64,000 nt of DNA from an uncultured Fibrobacter sp. (GCA_900313675.1 OMSO01000016.1:1-64000), one strand, 5' to 3'. Shown: positions 44,048-52,937, numbered from the stretch's first letter. The notes: generated by a model not told the origin, from the letters alone. Numbers and translations are program-made.

Positions 44048-45885
44048 TTTTTACCCCCATACTTATCGGGAAGACCCATGGAGTAGCGACGGCTCACACC
44101 AAATTCTTGAATTAGGAAGAGCACATCTGTTTCTGTAATTTTCAATACCTTACCGTTCAAGATCTTATCCCCTTCCTTGAGGGTATAAGAGATGGACGGA
44201 TTTTTGGATTCAACCAAAATGGCCATAGGCACATCGGATTCCCAAATGATACCCACCAGTTCCACCTGGTCGATGTTAATACCTTCTTCAACCAGTCCCT
44301 TCACTTCTACGAAGGGGTCACGACGTCCAAAGGAACTATAAGTGACGCGATCTTCGTACATGCCATCCAACTGGCTTGCAATGTTAATCGAACCTTCGGC
44401 AAGTTCTCCCCGCTCCTTGTCTACCTGTTTGAGTCTTTCCTGCTGGACAGCAGAAAGTTCATCCTTGTAGCTTACGGAACGACGGTTTACAAATCCCACA
44501 CGTGCACCACTCTGAACTTTGTAGTAGAGACCAACCAAGTCCAAGTTCACCAAGCGGTCGCCAAATGAAAGGCGATTGATAATCTGGGAATTATCGTTGG
44601 GACCTGCGTACATATCAATTTCATCCTCAACCACAATAAGTTCGCGCACCACCGGTTTGAGGTGGAACACCTGGGCTCCGGACACAATCTTCTTACTGTC
44701 CTTTTCAAATTTATTCACAAAGGTGTCGAAGTTCTGACTCGCTTCAGCAGCCTTCATCCAGTCACGTACAAAGATTCCTTCGGGTTTTGCCGACCAGAAT
44801 ATGAAACCGTCCTTCTTTATGGCGTTTTCGGAGGTCTGCAAGACCAAAGCTCCATCCTGGACCAAAACAACCGGCCGTAGTCCCACCGGCAACTGGAGCT
44901 TTAAGCCATTGGCACCCCAAGTTGCGGATTTCACAAGGGAACCTGCTCCTATCTTGAATATAGGAGACTTTTGCGGACCGGCAACCCCAACCGTAATGAT
45001 AGAGGCCTTGTCAGGACCAGATACATATTTGATATCAATAGCATCATCCGTCACCAGCCGGAACTGTTCCATGCCAGATCCCATGAGTACCGTAAACTCC
45101 TTGACACCTGGCAGAAGAGCCGATATAGCGCTACTATCCTTGGCAACTTTATCCAGATTTTTCTGTTCGTCAGCCAGGCGTTTCGCCTCTTCAGCGGCAG
45201 CCTTCTTAGCAGCCTTTTCTTCTTCGGCTAGGCGCTTCTTTTCTTCGAGAGCAGCCTTTTCAGCAGCTTTCTTTTCTTCGGCTAAGCGTTTCTTTTCTTC
45301 GGCTGCGGCCTTGGCAGCAGCCTTCTTGTCTTCGAGAGCCTGCTTTTCGGCAGCCTTCTTTTCTTCGGCTAAACGTTTCTTTTCTTCGAGAGCAGCCTTT
45401 TCGGCTGCTTTCTTTTCTTCAAGAGCTCGCTTGTCGGCTTCTTTTTTCTTCTGTGCAAAAATCTTAGAAAGCGTCCAAGCCTTGCCCTGATTTCCCTTAA
45501 GATTCAGCAAAAATTTAGAGCCATCCAAAGAGATTTCGTTCTTGTCGCTTGCAAGAGACGGGCCTACAGACATTTCGATTTTCAAGAAATCCATACCGCG
45601 ATATTTATCCTTGAAAACCCTCATAGATTTAACCCATTCGGAGGCAGCGTCTATATCGTAAGATCCTTCGCCCAGAGCAAATTCCGTATTGGAAAAACCA
45701 ACCGTAAGTTTTTTCGAAGCGGCATCGTACTTCTGGAAAAACGTGGGTAAATCCTCTTCGGATGCAAACTGGTATTCCAGTCCGCATTTCTTGGCATCAC
45801 AGACAAAACGAACATCCTTAATCTGGGCCGCCAACGAAGATGCAGCAAAAGCAAGGAACAAAAGGACAAATACTTTTTTCATCAT
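44044..45885 (-). CDS. pilP: PilP-like pilus protein with AMIN-like, coiled-coil and SH3 regions
   Basis: 613 aa, over three times the usual PilP (about 175 aa). Signal peptide, then an AMIN-like domain (residues about 20-125). About 145-245 is a long Lys/Glu/Ala coiled coil of repeated EEKKAAEKAALEEKKRLA type, also repetitive in DNA. A second AMIN-like region is at about 255-360 (VKEFTVLMGSGMEQFRLV). An SH3-type domain is at about 415-470 (DEIDMYAGPNDNSQI). The C-terminal PilP core has the hallmark RRDPFVEV and VGIIW...LVES pattern. PilP joins the PilNO inner-membrane complex to the secretin; this version may reach into the peptidoglycan by its own AMIN domains. ATGA overlaps on both sides. 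No PilP lipobox is seen. Confidence 0.85.
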   Translation of the reverse strand: MMKKVFVLLFLAFAASSLAAQIKDVRFVCDAKKCGLEYQFASEEDLPTFFQKYDAASKKLTVGFSNTEFALGEGSYDIDAASEWVKSMRVFKDKYRGMDFLKIEMSVGPSLASDKNEISLDGSKFLLNLKGNQGKAWTLSKIFAQKKKEADKRALEEKKAAEKAALEEKKRLAEEKKAAEKQALEDKKAAAKAAAEEKKRLAEEKKAAEKAALEEKKRLAEEEKAAKKAAAEEAKRLADEQKNLDKVAKDSSAISALLPGVKEFTVLMGSGMEQFRLVTDDAIDIKYVSGPDKASIITVGVAGPQKSPIFKIGAGSLVKSATWGANGLKLQLPVGLRPVVLVQDGALVLQTSENAIKKDGFIFWSAKPEGIFVRDWMKAAEASQNFDTFVNKFEKDSKKIVSGAQVFHLKPVVRELIVVEDEIDMYAGPNDNSQIINRLSFGDRLVNLDLVGLYYKVQSGARVGFVNRRSVSYKDELSAVQQERLKQVDKERGELAEGSINIASQLDGMYEDRVTYSSFGRRDPFVEVKGLVEEGINIDQVELVGIIWESDVPMAILVESKNPSISYTLKEGDKILNGKVLKITETDVLFLIQEFGVSRRYSMGLPDKYGGKK

Positions 45886-46481
45886 TTTGCTACCTTCTTA
45901 GATGTATAGGTGGTCAAGTTGAATGTAACCGACATGGTGATGGGAGTCCATCCATGGGTTTCCGCCTTCTGGAGTTCAGCAGCAATGCCGGAATAACGGT
46001 TCAGGCGCAAGTTGGAAATTGACGTCGGGTAATTGAAGTTCGCAATCTCCGCAAATAGGTAGCCAAGCATGTGGTAACCGGAATTAACCGCAATGGAATA
46101 GCGGTTTTCCTTATAATGTTCCTTCTCGCTGCCACCTTCGGGATTAAACCGCTGGATCTGCACCCCCGAACTGCGTAGCACAGAGTACAAGTCCTGCAAA
46201 CGCAGAGGAACCTTTTCTTCTTCGGGGAACATTTCTTTCAGTTTTTCAAAATCCTTTTCCGCCTGAACCAGCTGCATTTCCAACTCGGCAATACGTTTCT
46301 TTTGAGCGTTAATCTTGTCCAGTTCTGCTTGGGCAGATTGCAACTGATTTTCAAGGCTGGTTCGCTCTTGGACAAAAGGATCCCACATATAGGTATATAC
46401 ACAGTAGGCAGCCGCCAAAATCAGGACGATAATGGAGAGGGCGTATATATTCTTTTTGTCTTTCCAATCTATGTTACCCAT
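45882..46481 (-). CDS. pilO: Type IV pilus inner-membrane protein PilO
   Basis: 199 aa. One membrane helix near the N terminus (YALSIIVLILAAAYCVYTYM), a coiled coil (LENQLQSAQAELDKINAQKK, LEMQLVQAEKDFEKLK), then the periplasmic ferredoxin-like domain (PLRLQDLYSVLRSSGVQIQR, VNSGYHMLGYLFAEIANF, MSVTFNLTTYT). Forms heterodimers with PilN in the alignment subcomplex. Between pilN (gap 1 nt) and the pilP-like gene (ATGA overlap). Confidence 0.9.
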   Translation of the reverse strand: MGNIDWKDKKNIYALSIIVLILAAAYCVYTYMWDPFVQERTSLENQLQSAQAELDKINAQKKRIAELEMQLVQAEKDFEKLKEMFPEEEKVPLRLQDLYSVLRSSGVQIQRFNPEGGSEKEHYKENRYSIAVNSGYHMLGYLFAEIANFNYPTSISNLRLNRYSGIAAELQKAETHGWTPITMSVTFNLTTYTSKKVAK

Positions 46482-46482
46482 G

Positions 46483-47115
46483 CTACCCCTCCATTCCCAA
46501 ATCTTGCTTCAGGAGCACCTTGATAGTGAAGGTATACGCTTCTTCCCCATCAACCTTCGAAGTAGAAATGTTCACCAGCGAAACTTTTTCGACGCTCACC
46601 TGCTTCTCAAGCTTCACCATATACTCGGCCACTTCGGAAAAATCAAAAGTGGTTCCGCGCATTTCCAAATCATTGTCGCTTACCTGATTCAAGCTGGTAA
46701 GCCACATATTAGGCGGCAGTACCGATGACACGTTTTCAAACAAAATAACCCAACGTTTCTTGCTTACCTGAATAGACTTGAGAGCGTTTATCTTTGTGTT
46801 GATAATACCTTGTTTCTGCTCCAAATCGCTAATCTTTGTGAGAAGCGGGCGTTCCCGCTCCACTTCGGCCTTGACCCGATCCAGTTCTTGGTTAAGCCCA
46901 GAAAGAGTTTCTTCAATGAAAGAGAACAACATCACTACACTAATCACCGCAGCGATGAGTGCAAGGGTCGGCCACACCACACGACGATCCGTAATCCAAG
47001 AAAAATCCTTGACTGGCTTACGGTATTCCCTGGGAAGCAGGTTAATGGAAATGCAAAGAGATTTCCTTGTAGCCACGGAGGATTTTGCATCTTCCTTTTT
47101 CTTTTTCGTAGCCAT
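46483..47115 (-). CDS. pilN: Type IV pilus inner-membrane protein PilN
   Basis: 210 aa. Basic cytoplasmic N terminus containing the PilM-binding motif as INLLPREYR (INLLPxR in the family), a membrane helix (PTLALIAAVISVVMLFSFI), a coiled coil, and a periplasmic domain (VSSVLPPNMWLTSLNQVSDN, VAEYMVKLEKQVSVEKVSL). Docks PilM to the membrane and pairs with PilO. Start shares one base with the pilM stop (TAATG). Confidence 0.92.
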   Translation of the reverse strand: MATKKKKEDAKSSVATRKSLCISINLLPREYRKPVKDFSWITDRRVVWPTLALIAAVISVVMLFSFIEETLSGLNQELDRVKAEVERERPLLTKISDLEQKQGIINTKINALKSIQVSKKRWVILFENVSSVLPPNMWLTSLNQVSDNDLEMRGTTFDFSEVAEYMVKLEKQVSVEKVSLVNISTSKVDGEEAYTFTIKVLLKQDLGMEG

Positions 47116-48263
47116 TAGAACTTCCTCATCGCAAGGCCCAACGCGGGGGCATAAATATTAGAAAGGCCAAGAGAAATGCCATTTGCACCAAACACCTTGG
47201 CATCGCACTCCACATAGCGGAATGGGTTCACTGTGTCAGTTTCAAGCCCTGTGCGCTCTGCTATATAAGCCTTCATTCCAGGGATCGAGGCTCCTCCACC
47301 GCCCAAGAAGATTTTTCCAAGAGACTTCGAATCCTCCGAAGATTCGAAATAACGGATACCAAACTCAATCTGCGCCATTAGGTCTTCGAAAGCAAGCTTC
47401 ATGGCTTCTTCTACTTCGGCTTCGGAGAATCCATCCACCACCCCTAGATCGCCCTTCTCAAAAATTTCGTGACACTTGGCAGCATCAATACCCAAATGAG
47501 TTCCCAGCTTGGAAATCACCAAATCCAAGGAACCGCCAGTCATGGCACGCATGGAGTGGAAGGCTCCGTCTTGCACAAAGGCAATACTCATCTTCTTTTC
47601 GCCAATGTTCACAATAGCGCAGGTGGTATTCAAATCTTCTTCGCTGGCTGTCGCCATATAGGCATTGAGAAGTCCGAAGATATCCACATCAATTGCAGAC
47701 AGCTTGAGGCCCTTTACCGTAAAGAACTGGGCCCATGAGTCCAGCAAGGCGTTCTTTGCCGCCACCACATTCACTTTTACTTCATCGTTTTCGCGGGAAG
47801 CCACTTCGTAGTCAATGACGTTATCCTGGTCATCGAAGGGCGGACGGGACTGGGCGGTCTGGAGAATAATGGCGGCCTCATCTCCATTTTTAGGGAGTTT
47901 TACGCTCAACCGGTCCACCAGGACGCCACCGGCGCCAGCGCCGCAGTTCACAGAAGCCACCAAGTCCGTAGATTCATCCAGAGGATGACGTAGCATAAGC
48001 TTGGTCATAGCTTCGCTCAAGAGCTCATAGCCGTCTTTTTCCTTTTTGGCGTTCGGATCTTGGGGTTCGTCACCGCCTTCGCGACGTTGGATTTCGCCGT
48101 TGACAATGGCACCCTCGGGTACCGGTTCAAGGTCGGCATCGACCACCACCTTACCACCGCGGCTATTATGATAGACTTTAACATACTTGATGCTGTAATG
48201 CCCAACATCAATGCCTACGGTCACGCGTTCACCGCGAATCTTAGCTAGCAGACTTAAAGCCAA
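47115..48263 (-). CDS. pilM: Type IV pilus actin-like ATPase PilM
   Basis: 382 aa. Start taken as the TTG at 48263 because GGAG lies 6 nt upstream; a TTG four codons earlier overlaps that site. Actin/FtsA-like nucleotide fold: phosphate-1 VGIDVGHYSIKYVKV, phosphate-2 like CAIVNIGEKKMSIAFV, adenosine-motif like KIFLGGGGASIPGMKAYI. Binds the PilN N-terminal peptide and forms the cytoplasmic ring of the pilus machine. It has an insert of about 35 residues with charged sequence (EGGDEPQDPNAKKEKDG). First gene of the pil operon, 96 nt after the PilZ gene. Pilus motor genes (pilB, pilT) and pilins are not in the window. Confidence 0.93.
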   Translation of the reverse strand: MALSLLAKIRGERVTVGIDVGHYSIKYVKVYHNSRGGKVVVDADLEPVPEGAIVNGEIQRREGGDEPQDPNAKKEKDGYELLSEAMTKLMLRHPLDESTDLVASVNCGAGAGGVLVDRLSVKLPKNGDEAAIILQTAQSRPPFDDQDNVIDYEVASRENDEVKVNVVAAKNALLDSWAQFFTVKGLKLSAIDVDIFGLLNAYMATASEEDLNTTCAIVNIGEKKMSIAFVQDGAFHSMRAMTGGSLDLVISKLGTHLGIDAAKCHEIFEKGDLGVVDGFSEAEVEEAMKLAFEDLMAQIEFGIRYFESSEDSKSLGKIFLGGGGASIPGMKAYIAERTGLETDTVNPFRYVECDAKVFGANGISLGLSNIYAPALGLAMRKF

Positions 48264-48371
48264 AATAAACTCCAATCGGAAACTATACTACCCTAATTCT
48301 ACCTTTATAAAAGCCAAATGTCAAGCAAAAAATTCATCTAAGTCATTGAAAATGAACTACTTAGGACTTTT

Positions 48372-49373
48372 TTAGACCTCTTCGGGGGCCTTTTTTTGCT
48401 TGTGGACCTCGAAAATGTACTGCAGGACCCTCTCCTGGGTCCACCCGAAGGCCCCGAAGAAGGAGGCCGTCAAGAAATAGTAATCCGGAAATATTGGATT
48501 TTTTTGCCCCAAATTGCGCAAAATCTCAATTTCCACATCTTCTTCGCCAAAACTGGGCAATTCGAACTTGATTTTTAAGTGCTGCCCCGAAGAGCAGTCC
48601 ACCGGAAGCCCAAGAAGGATACCGCCCGCAGATAGGTCCAAAAGCACCCCATTGCTGGTAGAACCATCTTCAAAGGTCGCCACCACCGGGAAATCCACCG
48701 GTTCGCGAACCCAACGGCGCAATTGCTTCTTTTCGAGGTTTGTCGCATGAGATAGCGTAAGGCGGCCCGAATTGAAGGATTTGACCGCAACCTTGGCCGT
48801 GTATACGGCATCTTCTGGCCGGGTCCAGCGTAGTCGGACATTCCGGCCCACCAGGGAGCGCCCCGAACCTACGGATTCGTCGTATCCGACCACAAGCCCC
48901 AGTTCATCCGTTCCAAGAATCGTCGAATGGAACATTCGGGTTCCACCGTCCAAGAGAACATCTACGCGATTCGTCTCGTTGTACTGTCTTGTAGAGGTTA
49001 CTGTAGCAAGATGATTTGCTGCCGTAAAATTCAATTTTCTACGGAGCCTCGCAATAACCTCAAGCACCTCTTTTTTGACATTTTCTTCGCCCTTGAAATC
49101 GTAGTAGTTGGACACTGCCGATTCAAAGAGGGTTGCCGTATTCAAGATAGCGTCTTTGTTTTCGTACTTCGAAGAACGGACTAGCTTTTCAAGGACCCTG
49201 ATTTCATCAGGAAGGAGTCCCAACTCTTTAATCTGAGCATCAAAGAGGGGCGTCCCGAACATGACCTCGTGTTCCCTGCGATAGTAACTGCGCTGAATTT
49301 CCCACAGGGCCACCAGTGTAAGCACCAGGACCACAATGCCAAAAATCCAGAACAACTGCAGGGGTTCAATCAT
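48372..49373 (-). CDS. Membrane-anchored PilZ-domain c-di-GMP receptor
   Basis: 333 aa. N-terminal membrane helix (LFWIFGIVVLVLTLVALW), a helical region (about 50-130), a YcgR-N-like beta domain (VDVLLDGGTRMFHSTILG, LVGRNVRLRWTR), then PilZ with both c-di-GMP signatures: RRWVREPVDFPV (RxxxR) and DLSAGGILLGL (DxSxxG). Predicted to bind c-di-GMP and act at the membrane. Its place directly upstream of pilMNOPQ suggests control of pilus function or expression by c-di-GMP, and links it to the EAL regulator at 4635 in concept only. It starts 5 nt after the pyrC' stop, so it is likely transcribed from the pyr side. Confidence 0.9.
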   Translation of the reverse strand: MIEPLQLFWIFGIVVLVLTLVALWEIQRSYYRREHEVMFGTPLFDAQIKELGLLPDEIRVLEKLVRSSKYENKDAILNTATLFESAVSNYYDFKGEENVKKEVLEVIARLRRKLNFTAANHLATVTSTRQYNETNRVDVLLDGGTRMFHSTILGTDELGLVVGYDESVGSGRSLVGRNVRLRWTRPEDAVYTAKVAVKSFNSGRLTLSHATNLEKKQLRRWVREPVDFPVVATFEDGSTSNGVLLDLSAGGILLGLPVDCSSGQHLKIKFELPSFGEEDVEIEILRNLGQKNPIFPDYYFLTASFFGAFGWTQERVLQYIFEVHKQKKAPEEV

Positions 49374-49378
49374 TTAGC

Positions 49379-50626
49379 CTAGACCTCGGTCCAAAGACCG
49401 CCCAAATAGGAACCCTTGATTTTGCCAGAAAGTGTTTGACCCAGAAGCGGGCAATTGCGAACCTGACCGGCAAACAAGGACGGAGCTACCACCGTTTCTT
49501 CCTTGTCATTGAACACCACAAGATTCGCCTTGGAACCCAGAGACAGGTCGGAAGAATCAGCGCCTGCAATCTTTGCTGGGGCAAAGGACAACAACTCCAG
49601 AGCACGAGCATCGCCCAACTTTTCTACCAGAGGCTTCCACAAAGCAGGGAGCGCTATTTCCAAAGAGATGGCGCCTGGCACAGCATCTTCAAAGTTCACT
49701 TCTTTATCTTGACGGAGCACCGGATCGTGGTTCACGCTAATAGCGTTCACCGTCCCGGACTTGAGTCCCTGCCACAGAGCCTCCTTGTCGCTTGCCGAGC
49801 GGAACGGCATCACCACATTACAGTGAGAATCCAGATTGAACAGACAGCTATCGTCTAGCAACAGGTGATAGATATCCACATCGCAGGTAGCGTCCACGCC
49901 CTGTTCCCGAGCGTTTTCAATTAACTTCAAAGTTTCACCGCAGCTGACCTGCTTGAAATGCACAGGAACTTTTAAGAACCGAGCCATTTCAAGAATGCGG
50001 AAAGCAGCGATGGTTTCTGCCACACGGGGGATTCCCTTCATGCCAAGTGTATCGGCGTAATGGCCCTCGTGGACAAGCCCGTGATGGCGGAGGGATTCGT
50101 CCAGCGGCATAAAGAAGAAACGCTTGCCCGTCATGGAACCGTATTCCATGGCAAGGCGCAAAAACCTGGTCCGGGTGGCGTCCTGGTTACCGTCGCCAAA
50201 ACCGACAGCCCCCTCTTCGGCAAGCTCGATCATCTCCGTCAGTTCCTTGCACTTGTAGCCCATGCTGAAGGCGCCCAAGAAGCCGAACGCAAATCCGGCA
50301 AAGCTGCTAATCTGCTTGATGGCAGAAAGCTTACGGGAATCGTCGATGGCATTGTCAGAACTTTCGTAAAGACCACCGTAGAATCCACCACGACGCATGG
50401 CATCTACGCCATCCTTGAAGTCGTAAATGTCGTCACGAAGAGGTTCCTTAAAGTCCAGTCCAAGGCCGAAAAGGGCCGGAAGCGCAAGAGCCCCACCGGC
50501 ATCAAAGACGGTCGCGTCGGTCAAATCTTCCTTGACCCACTTGCCGTCGGCAAGGTTCATGGTGGTAGGAGCTTCAAACTTCCCGTTTACAAAAGGACGA
50601 ACATTCTTGAGAACAATCTTATTCAT
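49379..50626 (-). CDS. pyrC': Dihydroorotase-like protein lacking metal ligands (PyrC' type)
   Basis: 415 aa from the ATG at 50626 (MNKIVLKNVRP), overlapping the pyrB stop by 8 nt. The amidohydrolase frame is clear, but each metal site is changed. The DLHTH of active enzymes aligns with GLGLD. HxxHVS reads HFKQVS. The PHH segment reads IYH. The D of TDHAPH is N (VNHDPV). It should therefore not catalyse dihydroorotate formation. In Pseudomonas an inactive PyrC' encoded by a gene overlapping pyrB is a structural subunit of the aspartate transcarbamoylase dodecamer; the same role is inferred here. A true pyrC must then be elsewhere in the genome. Confidence 0.88.
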   Translation of the reverse strand: MNKIVLKNVRPFVNGKFEAPTTMNLADGKWVKEDLTDATVFDAGGALALPALFGLGLDFKEPLRDDIYDFKDGVDAMRRGGFYGGLYESSDNAIDDSRKLSAIKQISSFAGFAFGFLGAFSMGYKCKELTEMIELAEEGAVGFGDGNQDATRTRFLRLAMEYGSMTGKRFFFMPLDESLRHHGLVHEGHYADTLGMKGIPRVAETIAAFRILEMARFLKVPVHFKQVSCGETLKLIENAREQGVDATCDVDIYHLLLDDSCLFNLDSHCNVVMPFRSASDKEALWQGLKSGTVNAISVNHDPVLRQDKEVNFEDAVPGAISLEIALPALWKPLVEKLGDARALELLSFAPAKIAGADSSDLSLGSKANLVVFNDKEETVVAPSLFAGQVRNCPLLGQTLSGKIKGSYLGGLWTEV

Positions 50627-51554
50627 GGGCACGGCCTCCGGCCAAAAGGTAAAGCACCGCCATGCGGACGGCAACGCCATTTGTCACCTGGTTCAAGATG
50701 ACAGAATTTTCACCATCAGCGATTTCGCTATCCAGCTCTACGCCGCGATTGATAGGACCCGGGTGCATAATCAGAACCTTGTCCTTGGCGCATTCCAAAA
50801 GTTCGTGGGTGATACCGAAGGTGTTGCGGTATTCACGCATGCTAGGGAGCAGGGCGTCGTCCATGCGTTCCTTTTGCAGGCGAAGTGCGATAATGGCGTC
50901 GGCATTCTTTACCGCCTTTTTCACATCGCTTTCCCAGGTGACATTGGACATAAGTTCCGTGTTGCGGGGAACCAGGGTGCTAGGTCCGCAAAGGGTCACA
51001 TGAGCCCCCATGGTGGTCATACCCCAAAGGTTACTGCGGGCAACCCTGCTGTGGCGGATGTCGCCTACGATGGTCACGTTCTTACCTTCAAGAGTCCCAA
51101 GCTTTTCTTCTACGGTAAGCATGTCCAGAAGCGCCTGGGTCGGATGCTCGTGGGCGCCATCTCCGGCATTCACGATGATGGCCTTACTGTTGTCGGCCAA
51201 AAACTTCGGAACGCCCGTCCCCTTGTGGCGGACCACCACGATATCAATCTTCATGGCCTCAATGTTGCGGAGGGTATCGACCAGAGTTTCTCCTTTCTTG
51301 ACGCTGGAGTTACTGCTGGTAAAGTTCACCGTATCGGCCGAAAGCCTTTTCTCAGCGAGTTCAAAGCTGGTGCGGGTGCGGGTACTGTTTTCAAAGAACA
51401 GGTTCACCACCGTCATGCCCCGAAGGCTCGGCACCTTTTTCACGGGGCGTTCAAGGACTTCTCTAAACTGTTTCGCATGGTCGAGAATCAGGCGAATATC
51501 TTGTTTCGATACGCCGCGCAGTCCAAACAGGTGCTTAATTTCAAGTGCGCTCAA
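50619..51554 (-). CDS. pyrB: Aspartate carbamoyltransferase catalytic subunit
   Basis: 311 aa. Condenses carbamoyl phosphate with aspartate, the second step of pyrimidine synthesis. Carbamoyl-phosphate motif FFENSTRTRTSFE (about 53-65), SSVKKGETL, and GDGAHEHPTQALLD are all present. TTG start at 51554, one base after the pyrR stop, with GGAG inside the end of pyrR. No pyrI is adjacent; the overlapping inactive pyrC' instead points to the Pseudomonas-type enzyme. Confidence 0.96.
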   Translation of the reverse strand: MSALEIKHLFGLRGVSKQDIRLILDHAKQFREVLERPVKKVPSLRGMTVVNLFFENSTRTRTSFELAEKRLSADTVNFTSSNSSVKKGETLVDTLRNIEAMKIDIVVVRHKGTGVPKFLADNSKAIIVNAGDGAHEHPTQALLDMLTVEEKLGTLEGKNVTIVGDIRHSRVARSNLWGMTTMGAHVTLCGPSTLVPRNTELMSNVTWESDVKKAVKNADAIIALRLQKERMDDALLPSMREYRNTFGITHELLECAKDKVLIMHPGPINRGVELDSEIADGENSVILNQVTNGVAVRMAVLYLLAGGRAHE

Positions 51555-51555
51555 G

Positions 51556-52116
51556 CTAAGCCTCCACTTCTACGAGATAGACGGAATTTTCATTGTCAAT
51601 GGGTTCGATGTTCACCCGGACTTCCTGGTTCTGTGCGGTTTCAACGGTGAGTCCCACGCAGTCGGGTGCGATGGGCAGTTCCCTATGGCCCCGGTCCACC
51701 AAGACGCAAAGCCGAACCACCGATGGGCGTCCAAAGTCCAAAATGGCCTGCAATGCCGCCCGAACGGAGCGACCTGTGTACAGGACGTCATCTACCAGAA
51801 TCACCACCTTGCCTTCTACGCTGGCGGGCATCTCGGTAAAACGCATTTCCGTAGAGCCCAGTTTTTTGCGGTAGTGGAAATCATCACGGTAGAACGTGGC
51901 GTCCAGGCTGCCGGTCTCGATGGGTTTCCCGAACTTTTCGCTCAAGCGCTTGCTGAGCTTTTGTGCCAGGGGAATCCCGCGGCTTGCCATGCCGAGGACA
52001 ATCATGTTGTCGGCACTTGGGTGCATCTTTGCAATCTTTGCGGCCATCTCGTCCAGGGCGAATTCCATAGCCTGGGCCGAGAGGAGTTCTTGAAGTCTTT
52101 TGCAGTTGTCTTTCAT
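51556..52116 (-). CDS. pyrR: PyrR bifunctional regulator / uracil phosphoribosyltransferase
   Basis: 186 aa. PRPP-binding loop VVILVDDVLYTGRSVRAAL and phosphoribosyltransferase core (MIVLGMASRGIPLAQKL, LVDRGHRELPI) match PyrR. The family controls pyr operons by UMP-dependent RNA binding or attenuation and has weak UPRT activity. First gene of pyrR-pyrB-pyrC'. No convincing anti-terminator/terminator pair was seen in the 239-nt leader (52117-52355), which instead holds repeat elements, so an RNA-binding role here is unproven. Confidence 0.9.
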   Translation of the reverse strand: MKDNCKRLQELLSAQAMEFALDEMAAKIAKMHPSADNMIVLGMASRGIPLAQKLSKRLSEKFGKPIETGSLDATFYRDDFHYRKKLGSTEMRFTEMPASVEGKVVILVDDVLYTGRSVRAALQAILDFGRPSVVRLCVLVDRGHRELPIAPDCVGLTVETAQNQEVRVNIEPIDNENSVYLVEVEA

Positions 52117-52153
52117 ATAGGCGTCAGCGCGGTCGCAAGCGCCCTCTGAGGTG

Positions 52154-52181
52154 TGAGGTCATTCGCTCCGCTCATTTTGAG
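52154..52181 (-). repeat. Inverted relative of the CTCAAAGCG...GACCTCA element
   Basis: Minus-strand CTCAAAATGAGC, GGAGC, GAATGACCTCA. A direct copy of the family follows at 52311-52330 (CTCAAAGCGTAGCGACCTCA), so the pyrR / cyclophilin divergent gap is flanked by opposed copies. Confidence 0.6.
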
Positions 52182-52355
52182 GTATTTTCTTGCTAGAAGT
52201 TAGATTTTTTCAAGGACTTTTTTCTTTTGCGCTCTATAAAATACGCCTTGTTTTTATATATATAAGCAGAACCTTGCGTTACGCCGGAATGCAGCAAAAA
52301 TTGCCCATACCTCAAAGCGTAGCGACCTCATACCCCATTCCTAAAGGAGTACCCA

Positions 52356-52904
52356 ATGGCATTCAACCAGCTCGACAAACCCCAGGCAGGCGAAACCATC
52401 GCCATCATGAAAACCAACCACGGCACCATGAAGCTCCGCCTCTTCGAAGAACGGGTGGGCGAATGCGCCACCAACTTCATTGAGCTTGCCAAGCAGGGCA
52501 AGTACGACGGCACTCCCTTCCACCGTATCATCAAGGATTTCATGATCCAGGGCGGCGACTTCACCAACAGGAACGGCACCGGCGGGCACTCCGCCAAGGG
52601 CCCGGGCACCACCATCGGCGACAAGTACGACCCCTGCCTATCCCACATGCGAGGCGCCCTCAGCTGGGCAAAGACTTCCCTCCCTAACTCCATCGGCAGC
52701 CAGTTCTTTATCGTCCACGGCGACAACGTGCACTTTTTGGATCACGACCAGGTGGGCCCCGGCCCCGCCGACGGCTACTCCGTGTTCGGCCAGCTCTATG
52801 AGGGCTTCGAGGTCCTGGACGAAATTGCAAGCGTCAAGACCGACCGCCGCGACGCCCCTTACGATGACGTAATCATCGAATCCGTGACCATCGAGAAGGC
52901 GTAA
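52356..52904 (+). CDS. Cyclophilin-type peptidyl-prolyl isomerase
   Basis: 182 aa; AAAGGAG 6 nt upstream of the ATG. Core motifs: FHRIIKDFMIQGGDFT (catalytic Arg in FHR), GALSWAKT, NSIGSQFFIVHGDN, and VFGQLYEGFEVLDEI. No signal peptide, so cytoplasmic. About 20 extra residues in the YDP...GPGPADGY loops compared with small cyclophilins. Catalyses cis-trans isomerisation of Xaa-Pro bonds. It stands alone between repeat elements. Confidence 0.94.
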   Translation: MAFNQLDKPQAGETIAIMKTNHGTMKLRLFEERVGECATNFIELAKQGKYDGTPFHRIIKDFMIQGGDFTNRNGTGGHSAKGPGTTIGDKYDPCLSHMRGALSWAKTSLPNSIGSQFFIVHGDNVHFLDHDQVGPGPADGYSVFGQLYEGFEVLDEIASVKTDRRDAPYDDVIIESVTIEKA

Positions 52905-52937
52905 TTGCAGCTGCAACCGCAGCGCAATTACGAGCTC

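Noticed and set aside
52117-52355. PyrR-type attenuator upstream of pyrR
   Set aside because: No anti-terminator/terminator pair or recognisable PyrR binding loop could be built; the region is occupied by repeat elements.
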